64,000 nt of DNA, taken from Zhengitettix transpicula (Eukaryota > Arthropoda > Insecta > Orthoptera > Tetrigidae). How positions within the stretch are numbered: the first letter of the stretch is position 1; the number at the start of each line of letters is the position of its first letter. Below the pieces are notes generated by a model that had not been told where the DNA came from, ran no database searches, and saw nothing but the letters and a program-made list of their open reading frames with translations. Shown piece by piece: positions 51,190-63,566 of this stretch. The DNA is taken from the NCBI GenBank assembly GCA_037074705.1, contig CM073590.1, positions 223,950,246 through 224,014,245 of the forward strand, in the 5' to 3' direction. The position numbers were made by a program, and so were the translations under genes.

Positions 51190-51308
51190 GCTAACGGCCA
51201 TACCATGTTGAAAGCACCGGTTCTCGTCCGATCACCGAAGTTAAGCAACATTGGGCATGGTTAGTGCTTGGATGGGTGACCGCTTGGGAACACCATGTGT
51301 TGTTGGCT
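51190..51308 (+). rRNA. 5S ribosomal RNA, copy 54 (C3T, A77G)
   Basis: Same variant pair as copy 51, 2860 bp upstream. One 6-bp TTTTTA terminator unit is lost downstream, giving the 947-bp spacing to copy 55. Confidence 0.95.
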
Positions 51309-51311
51309 CCA

Positions 51312-51322
51312 TTTTTATTTTT
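51312..51322 (+). terminator. Shortened terminator of copy 54 (two T5 runs)
   Basis: One TTTTTA unit is lost and the third C of CCC is A, leaving T5-A-T5. Confidence 0.8.
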
Positions 51323-52136
51323 AATGTCCTTCATAATTAATTTGCACAATTATTATTATCATCACTCGTTGTCGTATCTGCCAGAACAATCTCTTATTTG
51401 ATTAAATTAAACGTAGCTTTAAAGTGGGGACCTTTGGAGATCACATCTACATCTGGCGGAGAATCTTCTCCCTAAGATACGGTCTCTTCGCGAATCTCAC
51501 ATGACCGCCAATTTAAAATTAAAATATTCCTAGATCGCATTAATATAATAAGCAAGTCATGCAATAATCTTGTTGGCGTTAAGTGAAATGCGTGCCTCGT
51601 TACAGTTTTCAAAACTCTGTGAATTTACTATCTTGTTAATAGTTTAGTTGTGCTAGTTTATTTAATTAATTCGGAAAATACCAGAAGTAGATACAAAACG
51701 GTATCTAAACGAAGGCACAATATAAATTAAAAATCGTTTCTGTAATGGAAATTTGCACTTGAATCCTTTAATAATTTCTTCAGAGAAGGCAGTCATAAGT
51801 GGGCGAAATTAATGAACGATTACTACTGGAATGAAAATTAACTTTTTTACTTTTGATATAATTCGAAATTGGAATTAAAAAATGATCTGATTGTTATGAA
51901 GTAATATTTTTTGATAGTTTACATAATTATTGGCCTAGGTCATGACGTTTAAAGTATAGCTATCTAATGCCGGCGAAGAGTATGAGGAACGTTGTAAGAT
52001 GAAATTTCCTTATTTTGTGAAAGGTTTGGCAGAGAAGAAAATAAAATTCGTTCCAAGGAACTTACAGAGAGTAATATAAGTTTTTTTTTAACATAAGACA
52101 GTAACAATTATAGGCGTATTAACACAATTTCCTTCG

Positions 52137-52255
52137 GCCAACGGCCATACCATGTTGAAAGCACCGGTTCTCGTCCGATCACCGAAGTTAAGCTACATTG
52201 GGCATGGTTAGTACTTAGATGGGTGACCGCTTGGGAACACCATGTGTTGTTGGCT
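52137..52255 (+). rRNA. 5S ribosomal RNA, copy 55 (A58T, G81A)
   Basis: A58T breaks the U20-A58 pair and changes box A; G81A is the mild helix IV change also seen in copy 13. Confidence 0.95.
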
Positions 52256-53060
52256 CCCTTTTTATTTTTATTTTTAATGTCCTTCATAATTTATTTGCAC
52301 AATTATTATTATCATCACTCGTTGTCGTATCTGCCAGAACAATCTCTTATTTAATTAAATTAAACGTAGCTTTAAAGTGGGGACCTTTGGAGATCACCGC
52401 TACATCTGACGGAGAATCTTCTCCCTAAGATACGGTCTCTTTGCGAATCTCACATGACCGCCAATTTAAAATTAAAATATTCCTAGATGGCATTAATATA
52501 ATAAGCATGTCATGCAATAATCTTGTTGGCGTTAAGTGAAATGCGTTCCTCGTTACAGTTTTCAAAACTCTGTGAATTTACTATCTTGTTAATAGTTTAG
52601 TTGTGCTAGTTTATTTAATTAATTCGGAAAATACCAGAAGTAGATACAAATCGGTATCTAAACGAAGGCACAATATAAATTAAAAATCGTTTCTGTAATG
52701 GAAATTTGCACTTGAATCCTTTAATATTTTCTTCAGAGAAGGCAGTCATAAGTGGGCGAAATTAATGAACGATTACTACTGGAATGAAAACTAACTTTTT
52801 TACTTTTGTTATAATTCGAAATTGGAATTAAAAAATGATCTGATTGTTATGAAGTAATATTTTTTGATAGTTTACGTAATTATTGGCCTAGGTCATGACG
52901 TTTAAAGTATAGCTATCTAATGCCGGCGAAGAGTATGAGGAACGTTGTAAGATGAAATTTCCTTATTTTGTGAAAGGTTTGGCAGAGAAGAAAATAAAAT
53001 TCGTTCCAAGGAACTTACAGAGAGTAATATAAGTTTTTTTTTAACATAAGACAGTAACAA

Positions 53061-53065
53061 TTGTA
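53061..53065 (+). promoter_or_regulatory. Mutated TATA-like element of copy 56
   Basis: TTGTA replaces TTATA at -29 to -25; the only core-base change of this element in the window. Confidence 0.7.
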
Positions 53066-53089
53066 GGCGTATTAACACAATTTCCTTCG

Positions 53090-53208
53090 GCCAACGGCCA
53101 TACCATGTTGAAAGCACCGGTTTTCGTCCGATCACCGAAATTAAGCAACATTGGGCATGGTTAGTACTTGGATGGGTGACAGCTTGGGAACACCATGTGT
53201 TGTTGGCT
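53090..53208 (+). rRNA. 5S ribosomal RNA, copy 56, possible pseudogene (C34T, G51A, C92A)
   Basis: Three substitutions: C34T in the third arm, G51A in box A and C92A in box C, where it breaks G85-C92. It is also the only copy in which the TATA-like element is changed at a core base (TTGTA for TTATA at 53061-53065). Internal and upstream promoter elements are both hit, so this copy may be silent. Confidence 0.88.
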
Positions 53209-54041
53209 CCCTTTTTATTTTTATTTTTAATGTCCTTCATAATTAATTTGCACAATTATTATTATCATCACTCGTTGTCGTATCTGCCAGAACAATCTCT
53301 TATTTAATTAAATTAAACGTAGCTTTAAAGTGTGGACCTTTGGAGATCACCGCTACATCTGGCGGAGAATCTTCTACCTAAGATACGGTCTCTTTGCGAA
53401 TCTCACATGACCGGCAATTTAAAATTAAAATATTCCTAGATCGCATTAATATAATAAGCAAGTCATGCAATAATCTTGTTGGCGTTAAGTGAAATGCGTG
53501 CCTCGTTACAGTTTTCAAAACCCTGTGAATTTACTATCTTGTTAATAGTTTAGTTGTGCTAGTTTATTTAATTAAATCGGAAAATACCAGAAGTAGATAC
53601 AAAACGGTATCTAAACGACAGCACAATATAAATTAAAAATCGTTTCTGTAATGGAAATTTGCACTTGAATCCTTTAATAATTTTTTCAGAGAAGGCAGTC
53701 ATAAGTGGGCGAAATTAATGAACGATCACTACTGGAATTAATTTTAACTTTTTTACTTTTGATATAATTCGAAATTGGAATTAAAAAATGATCTGATTGT
53801 TATGAAGTAATATTTTTTTAAAGTTTACGTAATTATTGGCCTAGGTCATGACGTTTAAAGTATAGCTATCTAATGCCGGCGAAGAGTATGAGGAACGTTG
53901 TAAGATGAAATTTCATTATTTTGTGAAAGGTTTGGCAGAGAAGAAAATAAAATTCGTTCCAAGGAACTTACAGAGAGTAATATAAGTTTTTTTTAACATA
54001 AGACAGTAACAATTATAGGCGTATTAACACAATTTCCTTCG

Positions 54042-54160
54042 GCCAACGGCCATACCATGTTGAAAGCACCGGTTCTCGTCCGATCACCGAAGTTAAGCAA
54101 CATTGGGCATGGTTAGTACTTGGATGGGTGACCGCTTGGGAACACCATGTGTAGTTGGCT
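54042..54160 (+). rRNA. 5S ribosomal RNA, copy 57 (T112A)
   Basis: T112A breaks the G7-U112 wobble of helix I. The upstream spacer has the ATTTTTTTAAAGTTTACG form shared with copies 59 and 67. Confidence 0.95.
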
Positions 54161-54994
54161 CCCTTTTTATTTTTATTTTTAATGTCCTTCATAATTAATT
54201 TGCACAATTATTATTATCATCACTCGTTGTCGTATCTGCCAGAACAATCTCTTATTTAATTAAATTAAACGTAGCTTTAAAGTGGGGACCTTTGGAAATC
54301 ATCGCTACATCTGGCGGAGAATCTTCTCACTAAGATACGGTCTCTTTGCGAATCTCACATGACCGCCAATTTAAAATTAAAATATTCCTAGATCGCATTA
54401 ATATAATAAGCAAGTCATGCAATAATCTTGTTGGCGTTAAGTGAAATGCGTGCCTCGTTACAGTTTTCAAAACTCTGTGAATTTACTATCTTGTTAATAG
54501 TTTAGTTGTGCTAGTTTATTTAATTAATTCGGAAAATACCATTAGTAGATACAAAACGGTATCTAAACGAAGGCACAATATAAATTAAAAATCGTTTCTG
54601 TAATGGAAATTTGCACTTGAATCCTTTAATAATTTTTTCAGAGAAGGCAGTCATAAGTGGGCGAAATTAATGAACGATCACTACTGGAATGAAATTTAAC
54701 TTTTTTACTTTTGATATAATTCGAAATTGGAATTAAAAAATGATCTGATTGTTATGAAGTAATATTTTTTGATGGTTTACGTAATTATTGGCCTGGGTCA
54801 TGACGTTTAAAGTATAGCTATATAATGCCGGCGAAGAGTATGAGGAACGTTGTAAGATGAAATTTCCTTATTTTGTGAAGGGTTTGGCAGAGAAGAAAAT
54901 AAAATTCGTTCCAAGGAACTTAAAGAGAGTAATATAAGTTTTTTTTTAACATAAGACAGTAACAATTATAGGCGTATTAACACAATTTCCTTCG

Positions 54995-55113
54995 GCCAAC
55001 GGCCATACCATGTTGAAAGCACCGGTTCTCGTCCGATCACCGAAGTTAAGCAACATTGGGCATGGTTAGTACTTGGATGGGTGACCGCTTGGGAACACCA
55101 TGTGTTGTTGGCT
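54995..55113 (+). rRNA. 5S ribosomal RNA, copy 58 (consensus)
   Basis: Identical to the consensus, with normal flanks. Confidence 0.97.
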
Positions 55114-55947
55114 CCCTTTTTATTTTTATTTTTAATGTCCTTCATAATTAATTTGCACAATTATTATTATCATCACTCGTTGTCGTATCTGCCAGAACAA
55201 TCTCTTATTTAATTAAATTAAACGTAGCTTTAAAGTGTGGACCTTTGGAGATCACCGCTACATCTGGCGGAGAATCTTCTACCTAAGATACGTTCTCTTT
55301 GCGAATCTCACATGACCGCCAATTTAAAATTAAAATATTCCTAGATCGCATTAATATAATAAGCAAGTCATGCAATAATCTTGTTGGCGTTAAGTGAAAT
55401 GCGTGCCTCGTTACAGTTTTCAAAACTCTGTGAATTTACTATCTTGTTAATAGTTTAGTTGTGCTAGTTTATTTAATTAATTCGGAAAATACCAGAAGTA
55501 GATACAAAACGGTATCTAAACGACAGCACAATATAAATTAAAAATCGTTTCTGTAATGGAAATTTGCACTTGAATCCTTTAATAATTTTTTCAGAGAAGG
55601 CAGTCATAAGTGGGCGTAATTAATGAACGATCACTACTGGAATTAATTTTAACTTTTTTACTTTTGATATAATTCGAAATTGGAATTAAAAAATGATCTG
55701 ATTGTTATGAAGTAATATTTTTTTAAAGTTTACGTAATTATTGGCCTAGGTCATGACGTTTAAAGTATAGCTATCTAATGCCGGCGAAGAGTATGAGAAA
55801 CGTTGTAAGATGAAATTTCCTTATTTTGTGAAAGGTTTGGCAGAGAAGAAAATAAAATTCGTTCCAAGGAACTTACAGAGAGTAATATAAGTTTTTTTTA
55901 AACATACGACAGTAACAATTATAGGCGTATTAACACAATTTCCTTCG

Positions 55948-56066
55948 GCCAACGGCCATACCATGTTGAAAGCACCGGTTCTCGTCCGATCACCGAAGTT
56001 AAGCAACATTGGGCATGGTTAGTACTTGGATGGGTGACCGCTTGGGAACACCATGTGTTGTTGGCT
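55948..56066 (+). rRNA. 5S ribosomal RNA, copy 59 (consensus)
   Basis: Identical to the consensus. Downstream the TTTGCACAATT segment reads TTTGCTCAATT, as after copies 63, 64 and 67. Confidence 0.97.
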
Positions 56067-56899
56067 CCCTTTTTATTTTTATTTTTAATGTCCTTTATAA
56101 TTAATTTGCTCAATTATTATTATCATCACACGTTGTCGTATCTGCCAGAACAATCTCTTATTTAATTAAATTAAACGTAGCTTTAAAGTGGGGACCTTTG
56201 GAGATCACCGCTACATCTGGCGGAGAATCTTCTCCCTAAGATACGGTCTCTTTGCGAATCTCACATGACCGCTAATTTAAAATTAAAATATTCCTAGATC
56301 GCATTAATATAATAAGTAAGTCATGCAATAATCTTGTTGGCGTTAAGTGAAATGCGTGCCTCGTTACAGTTTTCAAAACTCTGTGAATTTACTATCTTGT
56401 TAATAGTTTAGTTGTGCTAGTTTATTTAATTAATTCGGAAAATACCAGAAGTAGATACAAAACGGTATCTAAACGAAGGCACAATATAAATTAAAAATCG
56501 TTTCTGTAATGGAAATTTGCACTTGAATCCTTTAATAATTTCTTCAGAGAAGGCAGTCATAAGTGGGCGAAATTAATGAACGATTACTACTGGAATGAAA
56601 ATTAACTTTTTTACTTTTGATATAATTCGAAATTGGAATTAAAAAATGATCTGATTGTTATGAAGTAATATTTTTTGATAGTTTACGTAATTATTGGCCT
56701 GGGTCATGACGTTTAAAGTATAGCTATCTAATGCCGGCGAAGAGTATGAGGAACGTTGTTAGATGAAATTTCCTTATTTTGTGAAAGGTTTGGCAGAGAA
56801 GAAAATAAAATTCATTCCAAGGAACTTACAGAGAGTAATATAAGTTTTTTTTAACATACGACAGTAACAATTATAGGCGTATTAACACAATTTCCTTCG

Positions 56900-57018
56900 G
56901 CCAACGGCCATACCATGTTGAAAGCACCGGTTCTCGTCCGATCACCGAAGTTAAGCAACATTGGGCATGGTTAGTACTTGGATGGGTGACCGCTTGGGAA
57001 CACCATGTGTTGTTGGCT
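56900..57018 (+). rRNA. 5S ribosomal RNA, copy 60 (consensus)
   Basis: Identical to the consensus. Upstream AACATACGAC replaces AACATAAGAC, as before copies 49 and 59. Confidence 0.97.
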
Positions 57019-57851
57019 CCCTTTTTATTTTTATTTTTAATGTCCTTCATAATTAATTTGCACAATTATTATTATCATCACTCGTTGTCGTATCTGCCAG
57101 AACAATCTCTTATTTAATTAAATTAAACGTAGTTTTAAAGTGGGGACCTTTGGAAATCACCGCTACATCTGGCGGAGAATCTTCTCTCTAAGATACGGTC
57201 TCTTTGCGAATCTCACATGACCGCCAATTTAAAATTAAAATATTCCTAGATCGCATTAATATAATAAGCAAGTCATGCAATAATCTTGTTGGCGTTAAGT
57301 GAAATGCGTGCCTCGTTACAGTTTTCAAAACTCTGTGAATTTACTATCTTGTTAATAGTTTAGTTGTGCTAGTTTATTTAATTAATTCGGAAAATACCAT
57401 TAGTAGATACAAAACGGTATCTAAACGAAGGCACAATATAAATTAAAAATCGTTTCTGTAATGGAAATTTGCACTTGAATCCTTTAATAATTTTTTCAGA
57501 GAAGGCAGTCATAAGTGGGCGAAATTAATGAACGATCACTACTGGAATGAAATTTAACTTTTTTACTTTTGATATAATTCGAATTTGGAATTAAAAAATG
57601 ATCTGATTGTTATGAAGTAATATTTTTTGATGGTTTACGTAATTATTGGCCTGGGTCATGACGTTTAAAGTATAGCTATCTAATGCCGGCAAAGAGTATG
57701 AGGAACGTTGTTAGATGAAATTTCCTTATTTTGTGAAAGGTTTGGCAGAGAAGAAAATAAAATTCATTCCAAGGAACTTACAGAGAGTAATATAAGTTTT
57801 TTTTAACATAAGACAGTAACAATTATAGGCGTATTAACACAATTTCCTTCG

Positions 57852-57970
57852 GCCAACGGCCATACCATGTTGAAAGCACCGGTTCTCGTCCGATCACCGA
57901 AGTTAAGCAACATTGGGCATGGTGAGTACTTGGATGGGTGACCGCTTGGGAACACCATGTGTTGTTGGCT
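57852..57970 (+). rRNA. 5S ribosomal RNA, copy 61 (T73G)
   Basis: T73G would pair with C102 and extend the 67-72/103-108 helix by one base pair, the same structural effect as C102A in copies 7, 41 and 43. Confidence 0.95.
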
Positions 57971-58803
57971 CCCTTTTTATTTTTATTTTTAATGTCCTTC
58001 ATAATTAATTTGCACAATTATTATTATCATCACTCGTTGTCGTATCTGCCAGAACAATCTCTTATTTAATTAAATTAAACGTAGCTTTAAAGTGTGGACC
58101 TTTGGAGATCACCGCTACATCTGGCGGAGAATCTTCTACCTAAGATACAGTCTCTTTGCGAATCTCACATGACCGCCAATTTAAAATTAAAATATTCCTA
58201 GATCGCATTAATATAATAAGCAAGTCATGCAATAATCTTGTTGGCGTTAAGTGAAATGCGTGCCTCGTTACAGTTTTCAAAACTCTGTGAATTTACTATC
58301 TTGTTAATAGTTTAGTTGTGCTAGTTTATTTAATTAATTCGGAAAATACCAGAAGTAGATACAAAACGGTATCTAAACGAAGGCACAATATAAATTAAAA
58401 ATCGTTTCTGTAATGGAAATTTGCACTTGAATCCTTTAATAATTTCTTCAGAGAAGGCAGTCATAAGTGGGCGAAATTAATGAACGATTACTACTGGAAT
58501 GAAAATTAACTTTTTTACTTTTGATATAATTCGAAATTGGAATTAAAAAATGATCTGATTGTTATGAAGTAATATTTTTTGATAGTTTACGTAATTATTG
58601 GCCTAGGTCATGACGTTTAAAGTATAGCTATCTAATGCCGGCAAAGAGTATGAGGAACGTTGTTAGATGAAATTTCCTTATTTTGTGAAAGGTTTGGCAG
58701 AGAAGAAAATAAAATTCGTTCCAAGGAACTTACAGAGAGTAATATAAGTTTTTTTTAACATAAGACAGTAACAATTATAGGCGTATTAACACAATTTCCT
58801 TCG

Positions 58804-58922
58804 GCCAACGGCCATACCATGTTGAAAGCACCGGTTCTCGTCCGATCACCGAAGTTAAGCAACATTGGGCATGGTTAGTACTTGGATGGGTGACCGCTTG
58901 GGAACACCATGTGTTGTTGGCT
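58804..58922 (+). rRNA. 5S ribosomal RNA, copy 62 (consensus)
   Basis: Identical to the consensus; the upstream spacer carries GTTGTTAGATG in place of GTTGTAAGATG. Confidence 0.97.
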
Positions 58923-59755
58923 CCCTTTTTATTTTTATTTTTAATGTCCTTCATAATTAATTTGCACAATTATTATTATCATCACTCGTTGTCGTATCTG
59001 CCAGAACAATCTCTTATTTAATTAAATTAAACGTAGCTTTAAAGTGGGGACCTTTGGAAATCACCGCTACATCTGGCGGAGAATCTTCTCTCTAAGATAC
59101 GGTCTCTTTGCGAATCTCACATGACCGCCAATTTAAAATTAAAATATTCCTAGATCGCATTAATATAATAAGCAAGTCATGCAATAATCTTGTTGGCGTT
59201 AAGTGAAATGCGTGCCTCGTTACAGTTTTCAAAACTCTGTGAATTTACTATCTTGTTAATAGTTTAGTTGTGCTAGTTTATTTAATTAATTCGGAAAATA
59301 CCATTAGTAGATACAAAACGGTATCTAAACGAAGGCACAATATAAATTAAAAATCGTTTCTGTAATGGAAATTTGCACTTGAATCCTTTAATAATTTTTT
59401 CAGAGAAGGCAGTCATAAGTGGGCGAAATTAATGAACGATCACTACTGGAATGAAATTTAACTTTTTTACTTTTGATATAATTCGAAATTGGAATTAAAA
59501 AATGATCTGATTGTTATGAAGTAATATTTTTTGATGGTTTACGTAATTATTGGCCTAGGTCATGACGTTTAAAGTATAGCTAACTAATGCCGGCGAAGAG
59601 TATGAGGAACGTTGTAAGATGAAATTTCCTTATTTTGTGAAAGGTTTGGCAGAGAAGAAAATAAAATTCGTTCCAAGGAACTTACAGAGAGTAATATAAG
59701 TTTTTTTAAACATAAGACAGTAACAATTATAGGCGTATTAACACAATTTCTTTCG

Positions 59756-59874
59756 GCCAACGGCCATACCATGTTGAAAGCACCGGTTCTCGTCCGATCA
59801 CCGAAGTTAAGCAACATTGGGCATGGTTAGTACTTGGATGGGTGACCGCTTGCGAACACCATGTGTTGTTGGCT
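59756..59874 (+). rRNA. 5S ribosomal RNA, copy 63 (G98C, weak terminator)
   Basis: G98C in the internal loop after box C. The first T-run is broken to TTTCTATTTTT. Both recur in copy 64, the adjacent unit. Confidence 0.95.
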
Positions 59875-59877
59875 CCC

Positions 59878-59894
59878 TTTCTATTTTTATTTTT
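59878..59894 (+). terminator. Altered terminator of copy 63 (T3-C-T)
   Basis: The first run falls to T3, below the usual pol III threshold; the next T5 run would extend the trailer by about six bases. Confidence 0.78.
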
Positions 59895-60707
59895 AATGTC
59901 CTTCATAATTAATTTGCTCAATTATTATTATCATCACTCGTTGTCGTATCTGCCAGAACAATCTCTTTTTTAATTAAATTAAACGTAGCTTTAAAGTGGG
60001 GTCCTTTGGAGATCACCGCTACATCTGGCGGAGAATCTTCTCCCTAAGATACGGTCTCTTTGCGAATCTCACATGACCGCCAATTTAAAATTAAAATTTT
60101 CCTAGATCGCATTAATATAATAAGTAAGTCATGCAATAATCTTGTTGGCGTTAAGTGAAATGCGTGCCTCGCTACAGTTTTCAAAACTCTGTGAATTTAC
60201 TATCTTGTTAATAGTTTAGTTGTGCTAGTTTATTTAATTAATTCGGAAAATACCAGAAGTAGATACAAAACGGTATCTAAACGAAGGCACAATATAAATT
60301 AAAAATCGTTTCTGTAATGGAAATTTGCACTTGAATCCTTTAATAATTTTTTCAGAGAAGGCAGTCATAAGTGGGCGAAATTAATGAACGATCACTACTG
60401 GAATGAAATTTAACTTTTTTACTTTTGATATAATTCGAAATTGGAATTAAAAAATGATCTGATTGTTATGAAGTAATATTTTTTGATGGTTTACGTAATT
60501 ATTGGCCTAGGTCATGACGTTTAAAGTATAGCTAACTAATGCCGGCGAAGAGTATGAGGAACGTTGTAAGATGAAATTTCCTTATTTTGTGAAAGGTTTG
60601 GCAGAGAAGAAAATAAAATTCGTTCCAAGGAACTTACAGAGAGTAATATAAGTTTTTTTAAACATAAGACAGTAACAATTATAGGCGTATTAACACAATT
60701 TCTTTCG

Positions 60708-60826
60708 GCCAACGGCCATACCATGTTGAAAGCACCGGTTCTCGTCCGATCACCGAAGTTAAGCAACATTGGGCATGGTTAGTACTTGGATGGGTGACCG
60801 CTTGCGAACACCATGTGTTGTTGGCT
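60708..60826 (+). rRNA. 5S ribosomal RNA, copy 64 (G98C, weak terminator)
   Basis: Single-unit duplicate of copy 63 with the same G98C, terminator and spacer variants, 952 bp apart. Confidence 0.95.
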
Positions 60827-60829
60827 CCC

Positions 60830-60846
60830 TTTCTATTTTTATTTTT
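60830..60846 (+). terminator. Altered terminator of copy 64 (T3-C-T)
   Basis: Same broken first run as copy 63, carried by the single-unit duplication. Confidence 0.78.
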
Positions 60847-61660
60847 AATGTCCTTCATAATTAATTTGCTCAATTATTATTATCATCACTCGTTGTCGTA
60901 TCTGCCAGAACAATCTCTTTTTTAATTAAATTAAACGTAGCTTTAAAGTGGGGTCCTTTGGAGATCACCGCTACATCTGGCGGAGAATCTTCTCCCTAAG
61001 ATACGGTCTCTTTGCGAATCTCACATGACCGCCAATTTAAAATTAAAATTTTCCTAGATCGCATTAATATAATAAGTAAGTCATGCAATAATCTTGTTGG
61101 CGTTAAGTGAAATGCGTGCCTCGCTACAGTTTTCAAAACTCTGTGAATTTACTATCTTGTTAATAGTTTAGTTGTGCTAGTTTATTTAATTAATTCGGAA
61201 AATACCAGAAGTAGATACAAAACGGTATCTAAACGAAGGCACAATATAAATTAAAAATCGTTTCTGTAATGGAAATTTGCACTTGAATCCTTTAATAATT
61301 TCTTCAGAGAAGGCAGTCATAAGTGGGCGAAATTAATGAACGATTACTACTGGAATGAAAATTAACTTTTTTACTTTTGATATAATTCGAAATTGGAATT
61401 AAAAAATGATCTGATTGTTATGAAGAAATATTTTTTGATAGTTTACGTAATTATTGGCCTAGTTCATGACGTTTAAAGTATAGCTATCTAATGCCGGCGA
61501 AGAGTATTAGGAACGTTGTTAGATGAAATTTCCTTATTTTGTGAAAGGTTTGGCAGAGAAGAAAATAAAATTCGTTCCAAGGAACTTACAGAGAGTAATA
61601 TAAGTTTTTTTTTAACATAAGACAGTAACAATTATAGGCGTATTAACACAATTTCCTTCG

Positions 61661-61779
61661 GCCAACGGCCATACCATGTTGAAAGCACCGGTTCTCGTCC
61701 GATCACCGAAGTTAAGCAACATTGGGCATGGTTAGTACTTGGATGGGTGACCTCTTGGGAACACCATGTGTTGTTGGCT
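61661..61779 (+). rRNA. 5S ribosomal RNA, copy 65 (G93T)
   Basis: G93T removes the U84-G93 wobble in helix IV and changes box C. Confidence 0.95.
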
Positions 61780-62613
61780 CCCTTTTTATTTTTATTTTTA
61801 ATGTCCTTCATAATTAATTTGCACAATTATTATTATCATCACTCGTTGTCGTATCTGCCAGAACAATCTCTTATTTAATTAAATTAAACGTAGCTTTAAA
61901 GTGGGGACCTTTGGAAATCACCGCTACATCTGGCGGAGAATCTTCTCTCTAAGATACGGTCTCTTTGCGAATCTCACATGACCGCCAATTTAAAATTAAA
62001 ATATTCCTAGATCGCATTAATATAATAAGCAAGTCATGCAATAATCTTGTTGGCGTTAAGTGAAATGCGTGTCTCGTTACAGTTTTCAAAACTCTGTGAA
62101 TTTACTATCTTGTTAATAGTTTAGTTGTGCTAGTTTATTTAATTAATTCGGAAAATACCATTAGTAGATACAAAACGGTATCTAAACGAAAGCACAATAT
62201 AAATTAAAAATCGTTTCATTAATGGAAATTTGCACTTGAATCCTTTAATAATTTTTTCAGAGAAGGCAGTCATAAGTGGGCGAAATTAATGAACGATCAC
62301 TACTGGAATGAAATTTAACTTTTTTACTTTTGATATAATTCGAAATTGGAATTAAAAAATGATCTGATTTTTATGAAGTAATATTTTTTGATGGTTTACG
62401 TAATTATTGGCCTAGGTCATGACGTTTAAAGTATAGCTAACTAATGCCGGCGAAGAGTATGAGGAACGTTGTAAGATGAAATTTCCTTTTTTTGTGAAAG
62501 GTTTGGCAGAGAAGAAAATAAAATTCGTTCCAAGGAACTTAAAGAGAGTAATATAAGTTTTTTTTTAACATAAGACAGTAACAATTATAGGCGTATTAAC
62601 ACAATTTCCTTCG

Positions 62614-62732
62614 GCCAACGGCCATACCATGTTGAAAGCACCGGTTCTCGTCCGATCACCGAAGTTAAGCAACATTGGGCATGGTTAGTACTTGGATGGG
62701 TGACCGCTTGGGAACACCATGTGTTGTTGGCT
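62614..62732 (+). rRNA. 5S ribosomal RNA, copy 66 (consensus)
   Basis: Identical to the consensus. The third T-run is followed by a private change (TTTCTAATG). Confidence 0.97.
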
Positions 62733-63566
62733 CCCTTTTTATTTTTATTTCTAATGTCCTTCATAATTAATTTGCACAATTATTATTATCATCACTCGTT
62801 GTCGTATCTGCCAGAACAATCTCTTATTTAATTAAATTAAACTTAGCTTTAAAGTGGGGACCTTTGGAGATCACCGCTACATCTGGCGGAGAATCATCTC
62901 CCTAAGATACGGTCTCTTTGCGAATCTCACATGACCGCCAATTTAAAATTAAAATATTCCTAGATCGCATTAATATAATAAGCAAGTCATGCAATAATCT
63001 TGTTGGCGTTAAGTGAAATGCGTGCCTCGTTACAGTTTTCAAAACTCTGTGAATTTACTATCTTGTTAATAGTTTAGTTGTGCTAGTTTATTTAATTAAT
63101 TCGGAAAATACCAGAAGTAGATACAAAACGGTATCTAAACGACAGCACAATATAAATTAAAAATCGTTTCTGTAATGGAAATTTGCACTTGAATCCTTTA
63201 ATAATTTTTTCAGAGAAGGCAGTCATAAGTGGGCGAAATTAATGAACGATCACTACTGGAATTAATTTTAACTTTTTTACTTTTGATATAATTCGAAATT
63301 GGAATTAAAAAATGATCTGATTGTTATGAAGTAATATTTTTTTAAAGTTTACGTAATTATTGGCCTAGGTCATGACGTTTAAAGTATAGCTATCTAATGC
63401 CGGCGAAGAGTATGAGGAACGTTGTAAGATGAAATTTCCTTATTTTGTGAAAGGTTTGGCAGAGAAGAAAATAAAATTCGTTCCAAGGAACTTACAGAGA
63501 GTAATATAAGTTTTTTTTAAACATAAGACAGTAACAATTATAGGCGTATTAACACAATTTCTTTCG

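Larger units (their letters stand above)
50500..51540 (+). repeat. Block F, second copy
   Basis: Second copy of block F at an offset of 2860 bp; it has since lost one TTTTTA after the gene. Confidence 0.82.
59330..60281 (+). repeat. Single-unit duplication G, first copy
   Basis: CTAACTAATG, TTTCTTTCGG, G98C, TTTCTA, TTTGCTCAATT, TCTTTTTTAATT, GGGGTCCTTTGG, AAAATTTTCC, AATAAGTAAG and CTCGCTACAG are repeated in the next unit, 952 bp on. Confidence 0.82.
60282..61299 (+). repeat. Single-unit duplication G, second copy
   Basis: Repeats the preceding unit with all its rare variants until about 61299, where CTTCAG replaces TTTCAG. Part of the same variant set reappears around copy 67. Confidence 0.82.

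Noticed and set aside
51309..52136. Possible large deletion behind the 947-bp unit
   Set aside because: It is fully explained by loss of one TTTTTA from the terminator of copy 54.
52917..53255. A 112-residue minus-strand frame, longer than the rest
   Set aside because: Substitutions in copy 56 and its flank remove the usual stop and join two shadow frames; it is not a gene.
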